Source: Brevibacterium sp. UCMA 11754
GTDB taxonomy: Bacteria > Actinomycetota > Actinomycetes > Actinomycetales > Brevibacteriaceae
Assembly: GCF_021532275.1 (NCBI RefSeq)
Contig: NZ_JACBOT010000031.1
Span: 405,448 to 469,447 of the forward strand
Reading direction: 5' to 3'
Length of the DNA stretch: 64,000 bases
Positions 44,475-53,776 of this stretch are shown here, one piece after another (position 1 is the first letter of the stretch; the number at the start of each line of letters is the position of its first letter). The position numbers were made by a program, and so were the translations under genes. The notes under the pieces were generated by a model. It saw only the letters and a program-made list of their open reading frames with translations, did not search any database and was not told where the DNA came from.

Positions 44475-45368
44475 ATGTCGCAAGTCCCGCAGAACTCATC
44501 ACAGTCGACGCAGAATTGTGTGCCGACGAATGAGAACAACCCTTCGATCCCCTCACTCTTCGACCTCAGCGGCCGTACCGCCGTCGTCGTCGGAGCAGGT
44601 TCCGGACTGGGCCAGGCCAGCGCGATCGGCCTCGCCGATGCCGGTGCCCACGTCGTCGTCGCCGACCTGAACGTCGACGGTGCCGAGGAGACGGTGCGGA
44701 TCATCACCGAGCGCCAAGGCGACCCGGGTGGCACAGGCAAGGGCGGACACAGCGCTACCTCATCGCCGGGGGCCGAGGCCGCACGCGTGGACATCACCGA
44801 TACCGAATCGGTCAATGCCCTCGTCGCGGCTCACCCGGAGGCCCAGGTTCTCGTCATCACCCCTGGTGCGAACGTGCGCAAGCGGCTGCTGTCGACGACC
44901 GACGAGGAATTCGACCGGGTCATCGACATCAATCTCAAGGGCACCTATCGCCTGATGCGCGGATTCGGCGCCGAAATGGCCGAGCGCGGCCGCGGCTCGA
45001 TCGTCACCTACTCATCATTCCGGGCTCTGGCGATCGAACCTGGCCAGGGCATCTACGCCGCGGCCAAGGCCGGTGTCGTGCAGCTGACGAAGACGCTGGC
45101 CAGTGAGCTGGGGCCACAGGGCGTGCGCGTCAACGCGATCCTGCCCGGGCCCTTCGACACTCCGCTGACCCAGCAGATCAAGGCCGATGATGAGTGGTGG
45201 ACCGCCTATGCGGAGAAGACCGCACTGGGCCGCTGGGGGCACCTCCACGAGATCGCCGGGCCCGTGCTGTTCCTCGCCTCCGACGCCTCGACGTATGTCA
45301 CGGGACACTCGCAGCTCGTCGACGGCGGCTGGATGGCCCAAGACGGTCGCTTCTCCCCTCGGCTGTAA
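44475..45368 (+). CDS. SDR-family oxidoreductase
   Basis: A 297-residue short-chain dehydrogenase. Cofactor motif GAGSGLG, catalytic Ser in TYSSF and YAAAK (Tyr/Lys), and a C-terminal SQLVDGGWM. The usual NNAG is TPGAN. A 35-residue Ser/Asn/Gln-rich N-terminal extension precedes the Rossmann fold, and an insert near residues 85-100 is Gly/Ser-rich. AAAGGA precedes the ATG. Substrate unknown. Confidence 0.9.
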   Translation: MSQVPQNSSQSTQNCVPTNENNPSIPSLFDLSGRTAVVVGAGSGLGQASAIGLADAGAHVVVADLNVDGAEETVRIITERQGDPGGTGKGGHSATSSPGAEAARVDITDTESVNALVAAHPEAQVLVITPGANVRKRLLSTTDEEFDRVIDINLKGTYRLMRGFGAEMAERGRGSIVTYSSFRALAIEPGQGIYAAAKAGVVQLTKTLASELGPQGVRVNAILPGPFDTPLTQQIKADDEWWTAYAEKTALGRWGHLHEIAGPVLFLASDASTYVTGHSQLVDGGWMAQDGRFSPRL

Positions 45369-45512
45369 GTTTCCGCCGTAGGTCTCCGGTGTAAGTCTCC
45401 GGTCGAGCGCAGTCGCGTGCGGCGGTCGAGCGCAGTCAGGTGCGACCTCAGCACGCAGTCGCAGCACGCATTCGTGTGCGACCGTGGTGGGAGCACGTGC
45501 AAGAATATTCGC

Positions 45513-47003
45513 ATGACCGCTCGAGACAACTCCACCTCCCCGACAGCGACCGATCGACCTCGACTGGCCAATCAGCTGGTCCGTCGCAAGTCGATCAGCA
45601 GCATGGTCGAGGACACCCAGGACGCGTCCACCGGCGGTCTGCGCAGAACCTTCGGCGTCTTCCAACTGACGATGATCAGCGTCGGCGCCACCTTGGGCAC
45701 GGGCATCCTCGTCATCCTCGGCGAGGCCGTGCCGATCGCCGGGCCTGCCGTCTGGTTGGCCTTCATCCTGGCCGGAATCACCGCTCTGCTCTCTGCCGTC
45801 AGCTATGCGGAGATGGCGGGCATGGTTCCGGTGTCGGGGTCGAGCTATTCGTATTCCTATGCGACCCTCGGCGAGGGCGTGGCGTGGATCTGCGGTTGGT
45901 GTCTCGTCCTCGAGTACGCGGTCTCCGTGGCTGCGGTGGCCGTGGGTGCCGCCGACTACGTCAATGAGACGCTGCGGATCTTCGGAATGTCGCTGCCGCC
46001 GTCGCTGTCGGCCGGCCCCGATGGTGCAGGCGGAGTCATCAACCTCTCGGCCCTCATCGTCGTCCTCCTCGCCACGGTGCTGCTCATGCGCGGGGCCAAG
46101 GAGTCAGGCATCGTCAACACGATCATCGTGTTCGTCAAGCTCGGCATCCTGGTCTTCTTCGCCATCGTCGCGTTCACCGCATTCAAGGCCGGCAACTTCG
46201 CACCGATGCTGCCCATGGGTGCCGCCGGAGTCACCGCCGCGGCCTCGAGTGTGTTCTTCTCCTACATCGGCTTCGACGCAGCCTCGACCGCCGGCGAGGA
46301 GGCGAAGAACCCCAAGCGGGACCTGCCGCGGGCGATCATCCTCTCCATGGTCATCGTCACCACCATGTACGTGCTCGTCGCCGTGGCCGCGATCGGTGCC
46401 CGGGAATGGCAGTGGTTCGGTCTTGATTCGACCACGGCTCCTCTGGTCCAGATCGTCCACGAGCTCACGCAGTCCAATTTCGCGGTCTTCATCTTCGCCG
46501 TCTCCGCAGTGCTCGCGATCTTCTCGGTCGTCATCACCGTCCTCTACGGACAATCACGCATCCTGCTCACGATGTCGCGCGACGGTATGGTTCCGAAGGT
46601 ATTCGGCATCGTCTCACCACGGACGGGCACTCCCCTGGTGGGAACCCTGGTCACCGGCGTGCTCGTGGCGATCACGGCGGCACTGATCCCGCTCGGCGAA
46701 CTCGCGAATGCCACGAGCATCGGCACCCTGTTCGCCTTCTGCCTCGTCAACATCGCGGTCATCTACCTACGCGTCAGACGCCCGGACCTGCCACGCTCAT
46801 TCAAGGTGCCCTTCGGCCCGACGATTCCCATCCTCGGATCCCTGGCGTGCGCGTTCCTCATGGTCAACCTCGGCGGGACCACCTGGCTCGTCTTCGGCCT
46901 ATGGATGCTCGTCGGCTTCGTCGTCTACCTCACCTACAGCCGCCGCCACTCCCGCGTCGGGGCGCTGAGCAACAGCGACTACCGCGCCAGCATGGACGCC
47001 TGA
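45513..47003 (+). CDS. APC-superfamily amino acid permease
   Basis: A 496-residue permease with twelve predicted membrane helices and the APC start FQLTMISVGATLGTGILV, with FFSYIGFDAASTAGEE in helix 6. Members exchange or import amino acids. The 45 residues before the first helix are charged. ATG 45513 is chosen because AAGAAT stands six bases upstream, consistent with leaderless transcription. Its 3' end faces the 68-bp palindrome. Confidence 0.9.
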   Translation: MTARDNSTSPTATDRPRLANQLVRRKSISSMVEDTQDASTGGLRRTFGVFQLTMISVGATLGTGILVILGEAVPIAGPAVWLAFILAGITALLSAVSYAEMAGMVPVSGSSYSYSYATLGEGVAWICGWCLVLEYAVSVAAVAVGAADYVNETLRIFGMSLPPSLSAGPDGAGGVINLSALIVVLLATVLLMRGAKESGIVNTIIVFVKLGILVFFAIVAFTAFKAGNFAPMLPMGAAGVTAAASSVFFSYIGFDAASTAGEEAKNPKRDLPRAIILSMVIVTTMYVLVAVAAIGAREWQWFGLDSTTAPLVQIVHELTQSNFAVFIFAVSAVLAIFSVVITVLYGQSRILLTMSRDGMVPKVFGIVSPRTGTPLVGTLVTGVLVAITAALIPLGELANATSIGTLFAFCLVNIAVIYLRVRRPDLPRSFKVPFGPTIPILGSLACAFLMVNLGGTTWLVFGLWMLVGFVVYLTYSRRHSRVGALSNSDYRASMDA

Positions 47004-47009
47004 GCCTCC

Positions 47010-47077
47010 CTACAACTACCTGACGGCGGCTCAACTACCTCGCGCGAGGTAGTTGAGCCGCCGTCAGGTAGTTGTAG
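47010..47077. repeat. 68-bp perfect palindrome between convergent genes
   Basis: The two 34-base arms (47010-47043 and 47044-47077) are exact reverse complements with no spacer. Each arm contains CAACTACCT twice, ten bases apart, so the element carries four copies in total. It lies between the convergent permease and rlmB genes. It may be a bidirectional terminator or a dispersed REP-like repeat. No poly-T tract is present. Confidence 0.9.
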
Positions 47078-47095
47078 CGGGGACGGGAGCGGGGG

Positions 47096-48031
47096 TCAGC
47101 CGCGGCGGGTGCGGGCGACCTCGTAGAGGGAGACTGCTGCGGCGATTCCCGCGTTGAGGGACTCTGTGGTCGCGGCGATCGGAATCGAGACGATCTGATC
47201 GCATTTGTCGGCGATGAGGCGAGAGATGCCCTTGCCCTCGGAGCCGACGACGATGCAAAGGGGGTCACGGCTGAAGGTCAGCTCCGGCAGCTCGACGCCT
47301 CCGTCCATGTCGAGTCCGACGACGAAGACGTTCTGCTTCTTGAGCTCGTCGATGGCACGCGCGAGGTTGACGACCTGGGCGACCTTGATGCGGGCCGCAG
47401 CACCGGCGGAGGTCTTCCACGCGGCTGCCGTCATCGAGGCGGCACGACGCTCGGGGATGATGACGCCGTGACCGCCGAAGGCCGCCGCGGATCGCACGAT
47501 GGCACCGAGGTTCCTGGGGTCGGTGATGCCGTCGAGGGCGACAAGCAGCGGGGCCTCGGCCCGGTCGGCTGCGACCTCGAGAAGGTCACGGGGCTCGGCG
47601 TAGTCGTAGGGCGGGATCTGCAGGGCGATGCCCTGGTGGATCGCGTCGTCGGTGAGCCGGTCAAGGTCGGGCTTGCTCGCCTCGAGCATCGAGATGCCGC
47701 GCTTGGTGGCCAGTGTGATGGCCTCCCGGACACGGTCATCGGAGTCGATCCGTCCGGCGACGTACATCGCGGTTGCGGGAACGTCCTCGCGCAGAGCCTC
47801 CAGCACCGAGTTGCGCCCGGCGACCATGTTCGGACCGTTCTCCTTCTTGCGGCGCCTGGCCTGATTGGCGCTTGAGGCCTTCTTCGCCGCTGCCGTCTTG
47901 TGTGCCTTGTGATAGACACGATCCTCGGCCTTGGGCGTGGGGCCGCGGCCCTGCAGGCTGCGCTTGTTCTTGCCGCCGGAGCCCTTGGTCGGGCCCTTCT
48001 TCGAGCCGCCGGCGCGTGGGTTGGAAGCCAT
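47096..48031 (-). CDS. rlmB: 23S rRNA 2'-O-methyltransferase RlmB
   Basis: A SpoU/TrmH knot methyltransferase of 311 residues. A basic Gly/Lys-rich N-terminal tail (about 75 residues) precedes the substrate domain (VAGRNSVLEALRE) and the SPOUT motifs DGITDPRNLGAIVRSA, VVGSEGKGIS and PIAATTESLNA. It methylates the ribose of a 23S rRNA guanosine. AAGGA precedes the ATG. It follows cysS on the same strand, as in mycobacteria. Confidence 0.94.
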   Translation of the reverse strand: MASNPRAGGSKKGPTKGSGGKNKRSLQGRGPTPKAEDRVYHKAHKTAAAKKASSANQARRRKKENGPNMVAGRNSVLEALREDVPATAMYVAGRIDSDDRVREAITLATKRGISMLEASKPDLDRLTDDAIHQGIALQIPPYDYAEPRDLLEVAADRAEAPLLVALDGITDPRNLGAIVRSAAAFGGHGVIIPERRAASMTAAAWKTSAGAAARIKVAQVVNLARAIDELKKQNVFVVGLDMDGGVELPELTFSRDPLCIVVGSEGKGISRLIADKCDQIVSIPIAATTESLNAGIAAAVSLYEVARTRRG

Positions 48032-48109
48032 GTGAATCCTTAAGAGTCGTAGGTGGTCACGAACCGGAGTTCGTCACCGGGAGAGATTTTCTGAGCAGAG
48101 TGTCGTGAG

Positions 48110-49561
48110 TCAGCTGTCCTTGACGTGGTAGCGGTAACCGTCGGCTGTGTCCTCGATGACGATTCCGGCGGATGCCAGATTGTCGCGGATCGCATCGGCG
48201 GTGGCGAAGTCCTTCTCCGCCTTCGCCGCGGCCCTTTGTCCGGCGAGCGCATCGACGAGGGAATCCAGCGCCGATTCCACCGTCGCATTCGCTCCTGAGC
48301 CGGCCCACGCCTCGGCGCTGGGATTGACTCCCAGGATATCGAGCATCAGCTCCACCTCGGCGACGATCTGCGTGAGAGTGTTCCGGTCCTGGCCGGAATC
48401 GAGGAGTTTCGCACCCTCGGTGACCTTCGCGAAGACCACGGACAGTGCACGGGGCACGCCGAGGTCGTCGTCGAGTGCCGCTGCGAACTCCGCGGGTACG
48501 TCGACGCTGCGACCGCGGTAGGAGTCGCTGACATCGGGCAGTGCGGGTGCGTCGTCTCCGAGTGTCTGCCGGGCCCGCTGGAGGAAATTCGCCAGGCGGT
48601 CGAGCGAGGCGGTCTGCCGGTCCATGGCCTCGGGTGAGAACTCGAGGATCGACCGGTAGCTGGCACCGGTGAGGAAGTAGCGCACGGCCAGCGGGCTGTA
48701 GCGGTGGAAGAGTTCGGAGGCGAAGACCGAATTGCCGAGCGACTTCGACATCTTGTCCCCGCCCACGTTGAGCAGGCCCGAATGCATCCAGATGTTGGCG
48801 AACCGGTCACCGGCCGCGCGCGACTGGGCCAGCTCGTTCTCGTGATGAGGGAAGCGCAGGTCAAGCCCGCCACCGTGGATGTCGAAATTCTCGCCGAGGT
48901 ACTTCGTGGACATGGCCGAGCACTCGACGTGCCAGCCCGGTCGGCCCCGACCCCAGGGAGCCGGCCACGAGGCGGTGCCGGGCTCGCCGGGCTTGTGCGC
49001 CTTCCACAGCGCGAAGTCCCGGGCATCCTTCTTGCCCCGCAAGTCCGCATCGTTCGCGGGTTCCATGTCCTCGAGGCGCTGGTTGGTCAGTTCCCCATAG
49101 TCCGCCCACGAGGCGGCCGCGAAGTAGACATCGCCGCTGTCATCGAGTGCCGGGTAGGCATACCCCGCTTCGATGAGTCGATCGATGAGTTCGATCATCT
49201 CGGTGATGTGCCCGGTGGCGCGGGGTTCGTAGCTGGGCGGCAGCACATCGAGGGCGGCATAGGCCTGGGTGAAGGCCCGCTCGTACTTGAAGGCGTGGGC
49301 GAACCAGGGTCGACCCTCCTCGGCGGATTTCGACAGGATCTTGTCGTCGATGTCCGTGACGTTGCGGACCAGGGTGACGTTGTAGCCGCGATACATCAGC
49401 CAACGACGAAGCTGGTCGAAGACCGAGGCCGAGCGCAGGTGGCCGATATGGGGCTCGCCCTGCACCGTGGCACCACAGACGTAGATGCCCACGTGCCCGG
49501 CATTGACGGGGCGCAGTTCGTCGGTGGTGCGGCTGGCGGTGTTGTACAGAGCGATAGTCAC
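48110..49561 (-). CDS. cysS: Cysteinyl-tRNA synthetase
   Basis: A class I synthetase of 483 residues. Zinc ligands include C29 (YVCGATV), HVECSAM and HHENE; HIGH is at 38-41 and KMSKS in GGDKMSKSLGN. GTG 49561 is taken as start because TAGACT lies exactly seven bases upstream. An in-frame GTG two codons earlier would sit one base after the box. In mycobacteria cysS directly follows ispF; here they are separated. Confidence 0.96.
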   Translation of the reverse strand: MTIALYNTASRTTDELRPVNAGHVGIYVCGATVQGEPHIGHLRSASVFDQLRRWLMYRGYNVTLVRNVTDIDDKILSKSAEEGRPWFAHAFKYERAFTQAYAALDVLPPSYEPRATGHITEMIELIDRLIEAGYAYPALDDSGDVYFAAASWADYGELTNQRLEDMEPANDADLRGKKDARDFALWKAHKPGEPGTASWPAPWGRGRPGWHVECSAMSTKYLGENFDIHGGGLDLRFPHHENELAQSRAAGDRFANIWMHSGLLNVGGDKMSKSLGNSVFASELFHRYSPLAVRYFLTGASYRSILEFSPEAMDRQTASLDRLANFLQRARQTLGDDAPALPDVSDSYRGRSVDVPAEFAAALDDDLGVPRALSVVFAKVTEGAKLLDSGQDRNTLTQIVAEVELMLDILGVNPSAEAWAGSGANATVESALDSLVDALAGQRAAAKAEKDFATADAIRDNLASAGIVIEDTADGYRYHVKDS

Positions 49562-49568
49562 GCACACA

Positions 49569-49574
49569 AGTCTA
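49569..49574 (-). promoter_or_regulatory. Probable leaderless -10 box of cysS
   Basis: On the minus strand TAGACT, seven bases, then GTG (49561). It gives cysS-rlmB a promoter of its own. Confidence 0.6.
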
Positions 49575-49855
49575 CCGGGGACAGGCGTGGTGCTGTGGCT
49601 GCGCGGGCATCATGACGCAGGGACGACTATGAGGTGTCCGACATTTGATACGAGAGTGTTACACAGCTCACGTGACTTGGGGCACGTTTCACAGTGACCT
49701 CCCAGTATGCTGGGGAGCAAGTCAACGCGACCGTGCCTGCTTCATCACGACGACACCCTCGTGGGCGGTACGCTCGCTTGCCGGCGACTTCGTCACAGCA
49801 GACCGTCATACCGGCATCAGCCTCACAACAATGTGGTTGGACAGAAAGGAACACC

Positions 49856-51424
49856 GTGTCTTCCACCAAATCACCCCAGAGGGAGGTCTTCGCCACCCGC
49901 GGCGCGTTCATCTTCGCAGCCATCGGATCGGCAGTCGGCCTCGGCAATATCTGGCGCTTCCCGTACATCACGTACGACAACGGCGGCGGCGCCTTCATCA
50001 TCCCCTACCTCGTCGCTCTTCTGACAGCCGGCATCCCGCTGCTGTTCTTCGACTACGCAATGGGCCACCGGTCCCGCGGCTCAGCGCCGCTGGCGTTCCG
50101 GATGGCGTCGAAGGTCGCCGAGCCCATCGGCTGGTTCCAGACCGGTGTGGCCTTCTTCATCGGCATCTACTACGCAGCCATCATCGGCTGGGCCGGCTGC
50201 TACATGTTCTTTTCGCTCAACCAGGCATGGGGCGATGACGCGACCGGCTTCTTCACCGAGACGTTCCTCCACGCCAGCGACCCGGGCATCTCGTTCGAGT
50301 TCGTCCCCGGCATCCTGATTCCGATCATCCTCGTGTGGATCGCCACGCTGGGAATCCTCCTGGCCGGCGTGCAGAACGGCATCGCGCGATTCTCGAAGAT
50401 CTTCATCCCGCTGCTGGTCGTCCTGTTCCTCGCGCTCGTCGTCCGGGCGCTGTTCCTGCCTGGAGCCTTCGACGGCATCAACGCATTGTTCACCCCGGAC
50501 TTCGCGGCACTGACAGATCCGGCAGTATGGATCGCGGCCTATGGTCAGATCTTCTTCTCACTGTCGATCGCCTTCGGCATCATGATCACCTACGCCTCTT
50601 ACCTGAAGCGGAAGACGAACCTGACCGGTGCCGGTCTCGTCGTCGGCTTCTCGAACTCCGCATTCGAGATCCTCGCGGGCATCGGCGTCTTCGCAGCTCT
50701 CGGCTTCATGGCCGCGGCGCAGGGCACGCAGGTCTCCGAGGTCGCCGACAGCGGCATCGGACTTGCGTTCATGGCGTTCCCGACACTGATTTCGGAGATG
50801 CCGGGAGGCGCGCTGTTCGGCTTCGCCTTCTTCGCCTGCCTCGTGTTCGCCGGACTGACTTCGATCATCTCGATCGTGCAGGTCCCGATCCAGGCCGTAC
50901 GTGAGAAGTTCGGCCTCGGCGACAAGGCCTCGACCTTGCTCGTCGGCGGAATCATGGCGGTCATCTCGATCCTGCTCATGCCCACCGTCACCGGCCTCTA
51001 CGTCCTCGACACGATCGATGCCTGGGCCAACAACATCGGCATCGTCGGCGGTGCCGTCGTCGCGCTCATCTCCATCGGCTGGATCGCCCGCAGGCTTCCT
51101 GTCCTGCGTGATCACCTCAACGCGATCTCGAGCTTCAAGGTGGGCTGGCTCTGGATGATCATCCTCGGCGGTCTCACGACCATCGTGCTCATCTACATGC
51201 TCATCACCCAGATCATCACCTACTCGACCGAGGGCTACGAAGACTATCCAGTCGTCCTCACAGGCACCTTCGGCTGGGGCATGATCGGACTGCTCATCAT
51301 CGCCTCGATCGTCCTGACCCTGATCAAATGGCCCCAGAAGACACTCGACGCGGCCGAAGCGGCCGTCGCCGATTCTGTGGCCGAAGAGAATCGCACAAAC
51401 ACCACTCACGGAGGAGCACACTGA
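49856..51424 (+). CDS. Sodium-dependent amino acid transporter, MetP-like (NSS family)
   Basis: A 522-residue neurotransmitter:sodium symporter with about twelve helices. The first contains the family motif FIFAAIGSAVGLGNIWRFPY. GTG 49856 has AGAAAGGA five bases upstream, so the long in-frame upstream extension is not coding. The tiny metS gene overlaps its stop, the arrangement of the Corynebacterium MetPS importer, so methionine or alanine uptake is inferred. A -10-like TATGCT lies at 49706-49711. Confidence 0.92.
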   Translation: MSSTKSPQREVFATRGAFIFAAIGSAVGLGNIWRFPYITYDNGGGAFIIPYLVALLTAGIPLLFFDYAMGHRSRGSAPLAFRMASKVAEPIGWFQTGVAFFIGIYYAAIIGWAGCYMFFSLNQAWGDDATGFFTETFLHASDPGISFEFVPGILIPIILVWIATLGILLAGVQNGIARFSKIFIPLLVVLFLALVVRALFLPGAFDGINALFTPDFAALTDPAVWIAAYGQIFFSLSIAFGIMITYASYLKRKTNLTGAGLVVGFSNSAFEILAGIGVFAALGFMAAAQGTQVSEVADSGIGLAFMAFPTLISEMPGGALFGFAFFACLVFAGLTSIISIVQVPIQAVREKFGLGDKASTLLVGGIMAVISILLMPTVTGLYVLDTIDAWANNIGIVGGAVVALISIGWIARRLPVLRDHLNAISSFKVGWLWMIILGGLTTIVLIYMLITQIITYSTEGYEDYPVVLTGTFGWGMIGLLIIASIVLTLIKWPQKTLDAAEAAVADSVAEENRTNTTHGGAH

Positions 51425-51528
51425 TGGGTACCTCAGCAATCGTCATGATGGTCATCGCCATGGTCACCGTCTGGGGCGGCCTCATCGCCGCAATCATGCA
51501 CCTGCGCAAGCACCCGGACGGGGAGTGA
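51424..51528 (+). CDS. MetS-family small subunit of the NSS transporter
   Basis: A 34-residue single-helix protein: MGTSAIVMM, a hydrophobic stretch to residue 26, then the charged end LRKHPDGE. It matches the MetS family, needed for MetP transport in Corynebacterium. Its ATG shares one base with the transporter's stop (TGATG). The length is easily missed by gene callers. Confidence 0.88.
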   Translation: MGTSAIVMMVIAMVTVWGGLIAAIMHLRKHPDGE

Positions 51529-51571
51529 TCACCACCGACAGATGGTGACCTCACACCCGAGATCTGTTCCG

Positions 51572-51615
51572 GCGAAGGCGGTTCGACACCTGGCAGCAGG
51601 CATCGAGCCGCCTTC
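51572..51615 (+). terminator. Terminator after the MetP/MetS genes
   Basis: A 14-bp stem (51572-51585 with 51602-51615, one G-T pair), 16-base loop, followed by TCGTTT. About 45 bases past the small-subunit stop. Confidence 0.65.
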
Positions 51616-51821
51616 GTCGTTTCGCCGCTCGTCTCGCCCCTCGCACCGACCGACTACAGACCCCTCGCATGGCCCGACTTCGGACCTGAGTTCTCATTCG
51701 GCGGGCGCACTGGTCGCGAGCGCCCTGCCTGGTTAGGGTGGGGGCTGTACGAACTTTTCGGTGGGCGCATATGGCCTTTGCCAATGCACAGAGCACAACG
51801 CCCAGATCACTAGGAGACGCA

Positions 51822-52913
51822 ATGCCACAGACCGTCAAAGGTGTCATCTCCCGCAGCAAGGGGGCGCCGGTCGAACTCACCGACATCGTCATTCCCGATC
51901 CGGGTCCAGGCGAGGTCATCGTCGATGTGAAGTCGTGCGGCGTCTGCCACACGGACTTCCACTACCGCGAGGGCGGGATCAGCGACGACTACCCGTTCCT
52001 GCTCGGCCACGAATCGGCCGGCACGGTCTCGGAGATCGGCGAAGGCGTCACCGACGTCGAGGTGGGCGACTTCGTCATCCTCAACTGGCGCGCGATCTGC
52101 GGTGAGTGCCGGGCCTGCAAGCGCGGTGAACCCTGGTACTGCTTCGACACCCATAACGCTTCGCAGAAGATGACCCTGCCCGACGGCACCGAGCTCGAAG
52201 CCGCACTGGGCATCGGGTCCTTCGCAGAGAAGACCCTGGTCGCGGCCGGACAGTGCACCAAGGTCCCCGAGGCTGATCCCGCTGTCGTGGGTCTGCTGGG
52301 CTGCGGTGTCATGGCCGGAATCGGTGCCGCCATCAACACCGGCGAGGTCACCCGCGGCAAGACCGTGGCCGTCATCGGCTGCGGCGGCGTCGGCTGCTCG
52401 GCCATCGCCGGTTCTGCGCTGGCCGGTGCCGGCACGATCATCGCCCTCGACCTCGATGACACGAAGCTCGACTGGGCGAAGGATCTCGGAGCCACCCACA
52501 CGGTCAATACCCGCGGCAAGAGCGAGGACGAGGTCGTCGAGGCCATCCAGGAACTCACCGGAGGCTTCGGCGCCGACGTCGTCATCGACGCGGTCGGCCG
52601 TCCGGAGACCTGGCGACAGGCCTTCTACGGCCGTGACCTTGCGGGCACCGTGGTGCTCGTGGGCGTGCCGACCCCCGAGATGGAGCTGAGCGTTCCGCTG
52701 CTCGACGTATTCGGCCGCGGCGGTCGCCTGAAGTCCTCCTGGTACGGTGACTGCCTGCCCGAACGGGACTTCCCGATGCTCGTCGACCTGTATCAGCAGG
52801 GACGCGTGCCATTGGAGAAGTTCGTGTCCGAGCGCATCGGGCTCGGCGACGTCGAGGAGGCATTCGAGAAGATGAGTCAAGGCAAGGTACTGCGATCGGT
52901 GGTGGAGCTCTGA
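51822..52913 (+). CDS. mscR: S-(hydroxymethyl)mycothiol dehydrogenase
   Basis: A zinc alcohol dehydrogenase of 363 residues that oxidises the formaldehyde-mycothiol adduct. Catalytic-zinc motif CGVCHTD (C42), GHES, structural-zinc cysteines CGECRACKRGEPWYC, and Rossmann motif GCGGVGCSA. A TAGGAG site precedes ATG 51822; TAGGGT at 51734-51739 is a likely -10. The following MBL gene overlaps by one base (TGATG), the same pair as Rv2259-Rv2260 in M. tuberculosis. Confidence 0.93.
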   Translation: MPQTVKGVISRSKGAPVELTDIVIPDPGPGEVIVDVKSCGVCHTDFHYREGGISDDYPFLLGHESAGTVSEIGEGVTDVEVGDFVILNWRAICGECRACKRGEPWYCFDTHNASQKMTLPDGTELEAALGIGSFAEKTLVAAGQCTKVPEADPAVVGLLGCGVMAGIGAAINTGEVTRGKTVAVIGCGGVGCSAIAGSALAGAGTIIALDLDDTKLDWAKDLGATHTVNTRGKSEDEVVEAIQELTGGFGADVVIDAVGRPETWRQAFYGRDLAGTVVLVGVPTPEMELSVPLLDVFGRGGRLKSSWYGDCLPERDFPMLVDLYQQGRVPLEKFVSERIGLGDVEEAFEKMSQGKVLRSVVEL

Positions 52914-53584
52914 TGACGGCAATCGAACATCTGGTCACGTCCGGAACGTTCTCGCTCGACGGCGGAACCTGGGACGTCGACAACAACGTATGGATCATCG
53001 GCGACGACTCCGAAGTCATCGTCATCGATCCTGCGCACGACGTCAACGCCATCGCGGAGAAGGTCGGAGCGCGTGAGGTCAAAGCGATTCTGCTGACTCA
53101 CGGTCACGATGACCATGTGGGAGTCGTCCGCGATTTCGCGCACCGTGTGGGCAACCCGCCCGTTCATCTGAACCCCGAGGATCACGTCCTCTGGGACATG
53201 ACCTATGACAGCTACCGCCCGGACAACGACATCTCCGACGGAGATACCTGGAACGTCGGCGGCGTGAGGATCAAGGCCCTGCACACTCCCGGCCACTCCC
53301 CCGGCTCCACCTGCTTCTTCGTCGAGACCGGCCTGCCGATCCCGGCATCTGCGGGTGCCGGCAGTGCTGTCGGGCCTGTCCTCTTCTCCGGAGACACGCT
53401 CTTCAACGGAGGCCCCGGCGCGACCGGTCGTTCGCACTCAAGCTTCGACACGATCATCGAATCGATCAGAGACGTCCTGTTCAAGCTGCCCGACGCCACG
53501 ATCGTCCTGACCGGACACGGCGATCCGACATCCATCGGTGCCGAAGCTCCGTCGCTGGAGGACTGGATCAAACGCGGAGCGTGA
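52913..53584 (+). CDS. MBL-fold hydrolase, mycothiol pathway partner
   Basis: A 223-residue metallo-beta-lactamase fold protein of the glyoxalase II type. Metal motif HGHDDH from H63 to H68, further His in TPGHSPGS and GDTLF and a final LTGHGDPTS. Coupled to mscR, so hydrolysis of S-formylmycothiol or a related thioester is the likely job. A short insert (about 140-150) is Ala/Gly-rich. Confidence 0.9.
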   Translation: MTAIEHLVTSGTFSLDGGTWDVDNNVWIIGDDSEVIVIDPAHDVNAIAEKVGAREVKAILLTHGHDDHVGVVRDFAHRVGNPPVHLNPEDHVLWDMTYDSYRPDNDISDGDTWNVGGVRIKALHTPGHSPGSTCFFVETGLPIPASAGAGSAVGPVLFSGDTLFNGGPGATGRSHSSFDTIIESIRDVLFKLPDATIVLTGHGDPTSIGAEAPSLEDWIKRGA

Positions 53585-53688
53585 AAATCCTCGTTCTCTG
53601 ATTCGCCGAGGTGGTGCGCGAGCAGGCGATCGATCCGATCGCCGAGCACCGCACCGGCCCAGACTGCAGAAACAGGGAACCCCGGACA

Positions 53689-53724
53689 GAGGTGCCGTGG
53701 TCGCAGACGCGACCACGGCACCTC
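53689..53724 (+). terminator. Terminator after the mscR-MBL operon
   Basis: A perfect 16-bp stem (53689-53704 with 53709-53724), four-base loop, then TTCCTTTC. A smaller hairpin (GGCGATCG with CGATCGCC) lies upstream at about 53627-53645. Confidence 0.85.
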
Positions 53725-53764
53725 TTCCTTTCGACTGCACTGTCTCCTGATTGCAGCCACGAGA

Positions 53765-53770
53765 TACACT
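53765..53770 (+). promoter_or_regulatory. Probable leaderless -10 box of the second APC permease
   Basis: TACACT lies six bases before the GTG at 53777. No ribosome binding site is present. Confidence 0.55.
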
Positions 53771-53776
53771 CATCTG

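Noticed and set aside
47010..47077. Palindrome as an attachment site or IS end
   Set aside because: No transposase, integrase or target duplication is nearby.
49694..49855. Upstream extension of the NSS transporter
   Set aside because: GTG 49856 has a well-placed Shine-Dalgarno, and the extension is unlike the family N-terminus.
49568..49855. Riboswitch (SAM-type) upstream of the MetP-like transporter
   Set aside because: I could not trace a conserved riboswitch core; only a -10-like TATGCT and the ribosome binding site are visible.
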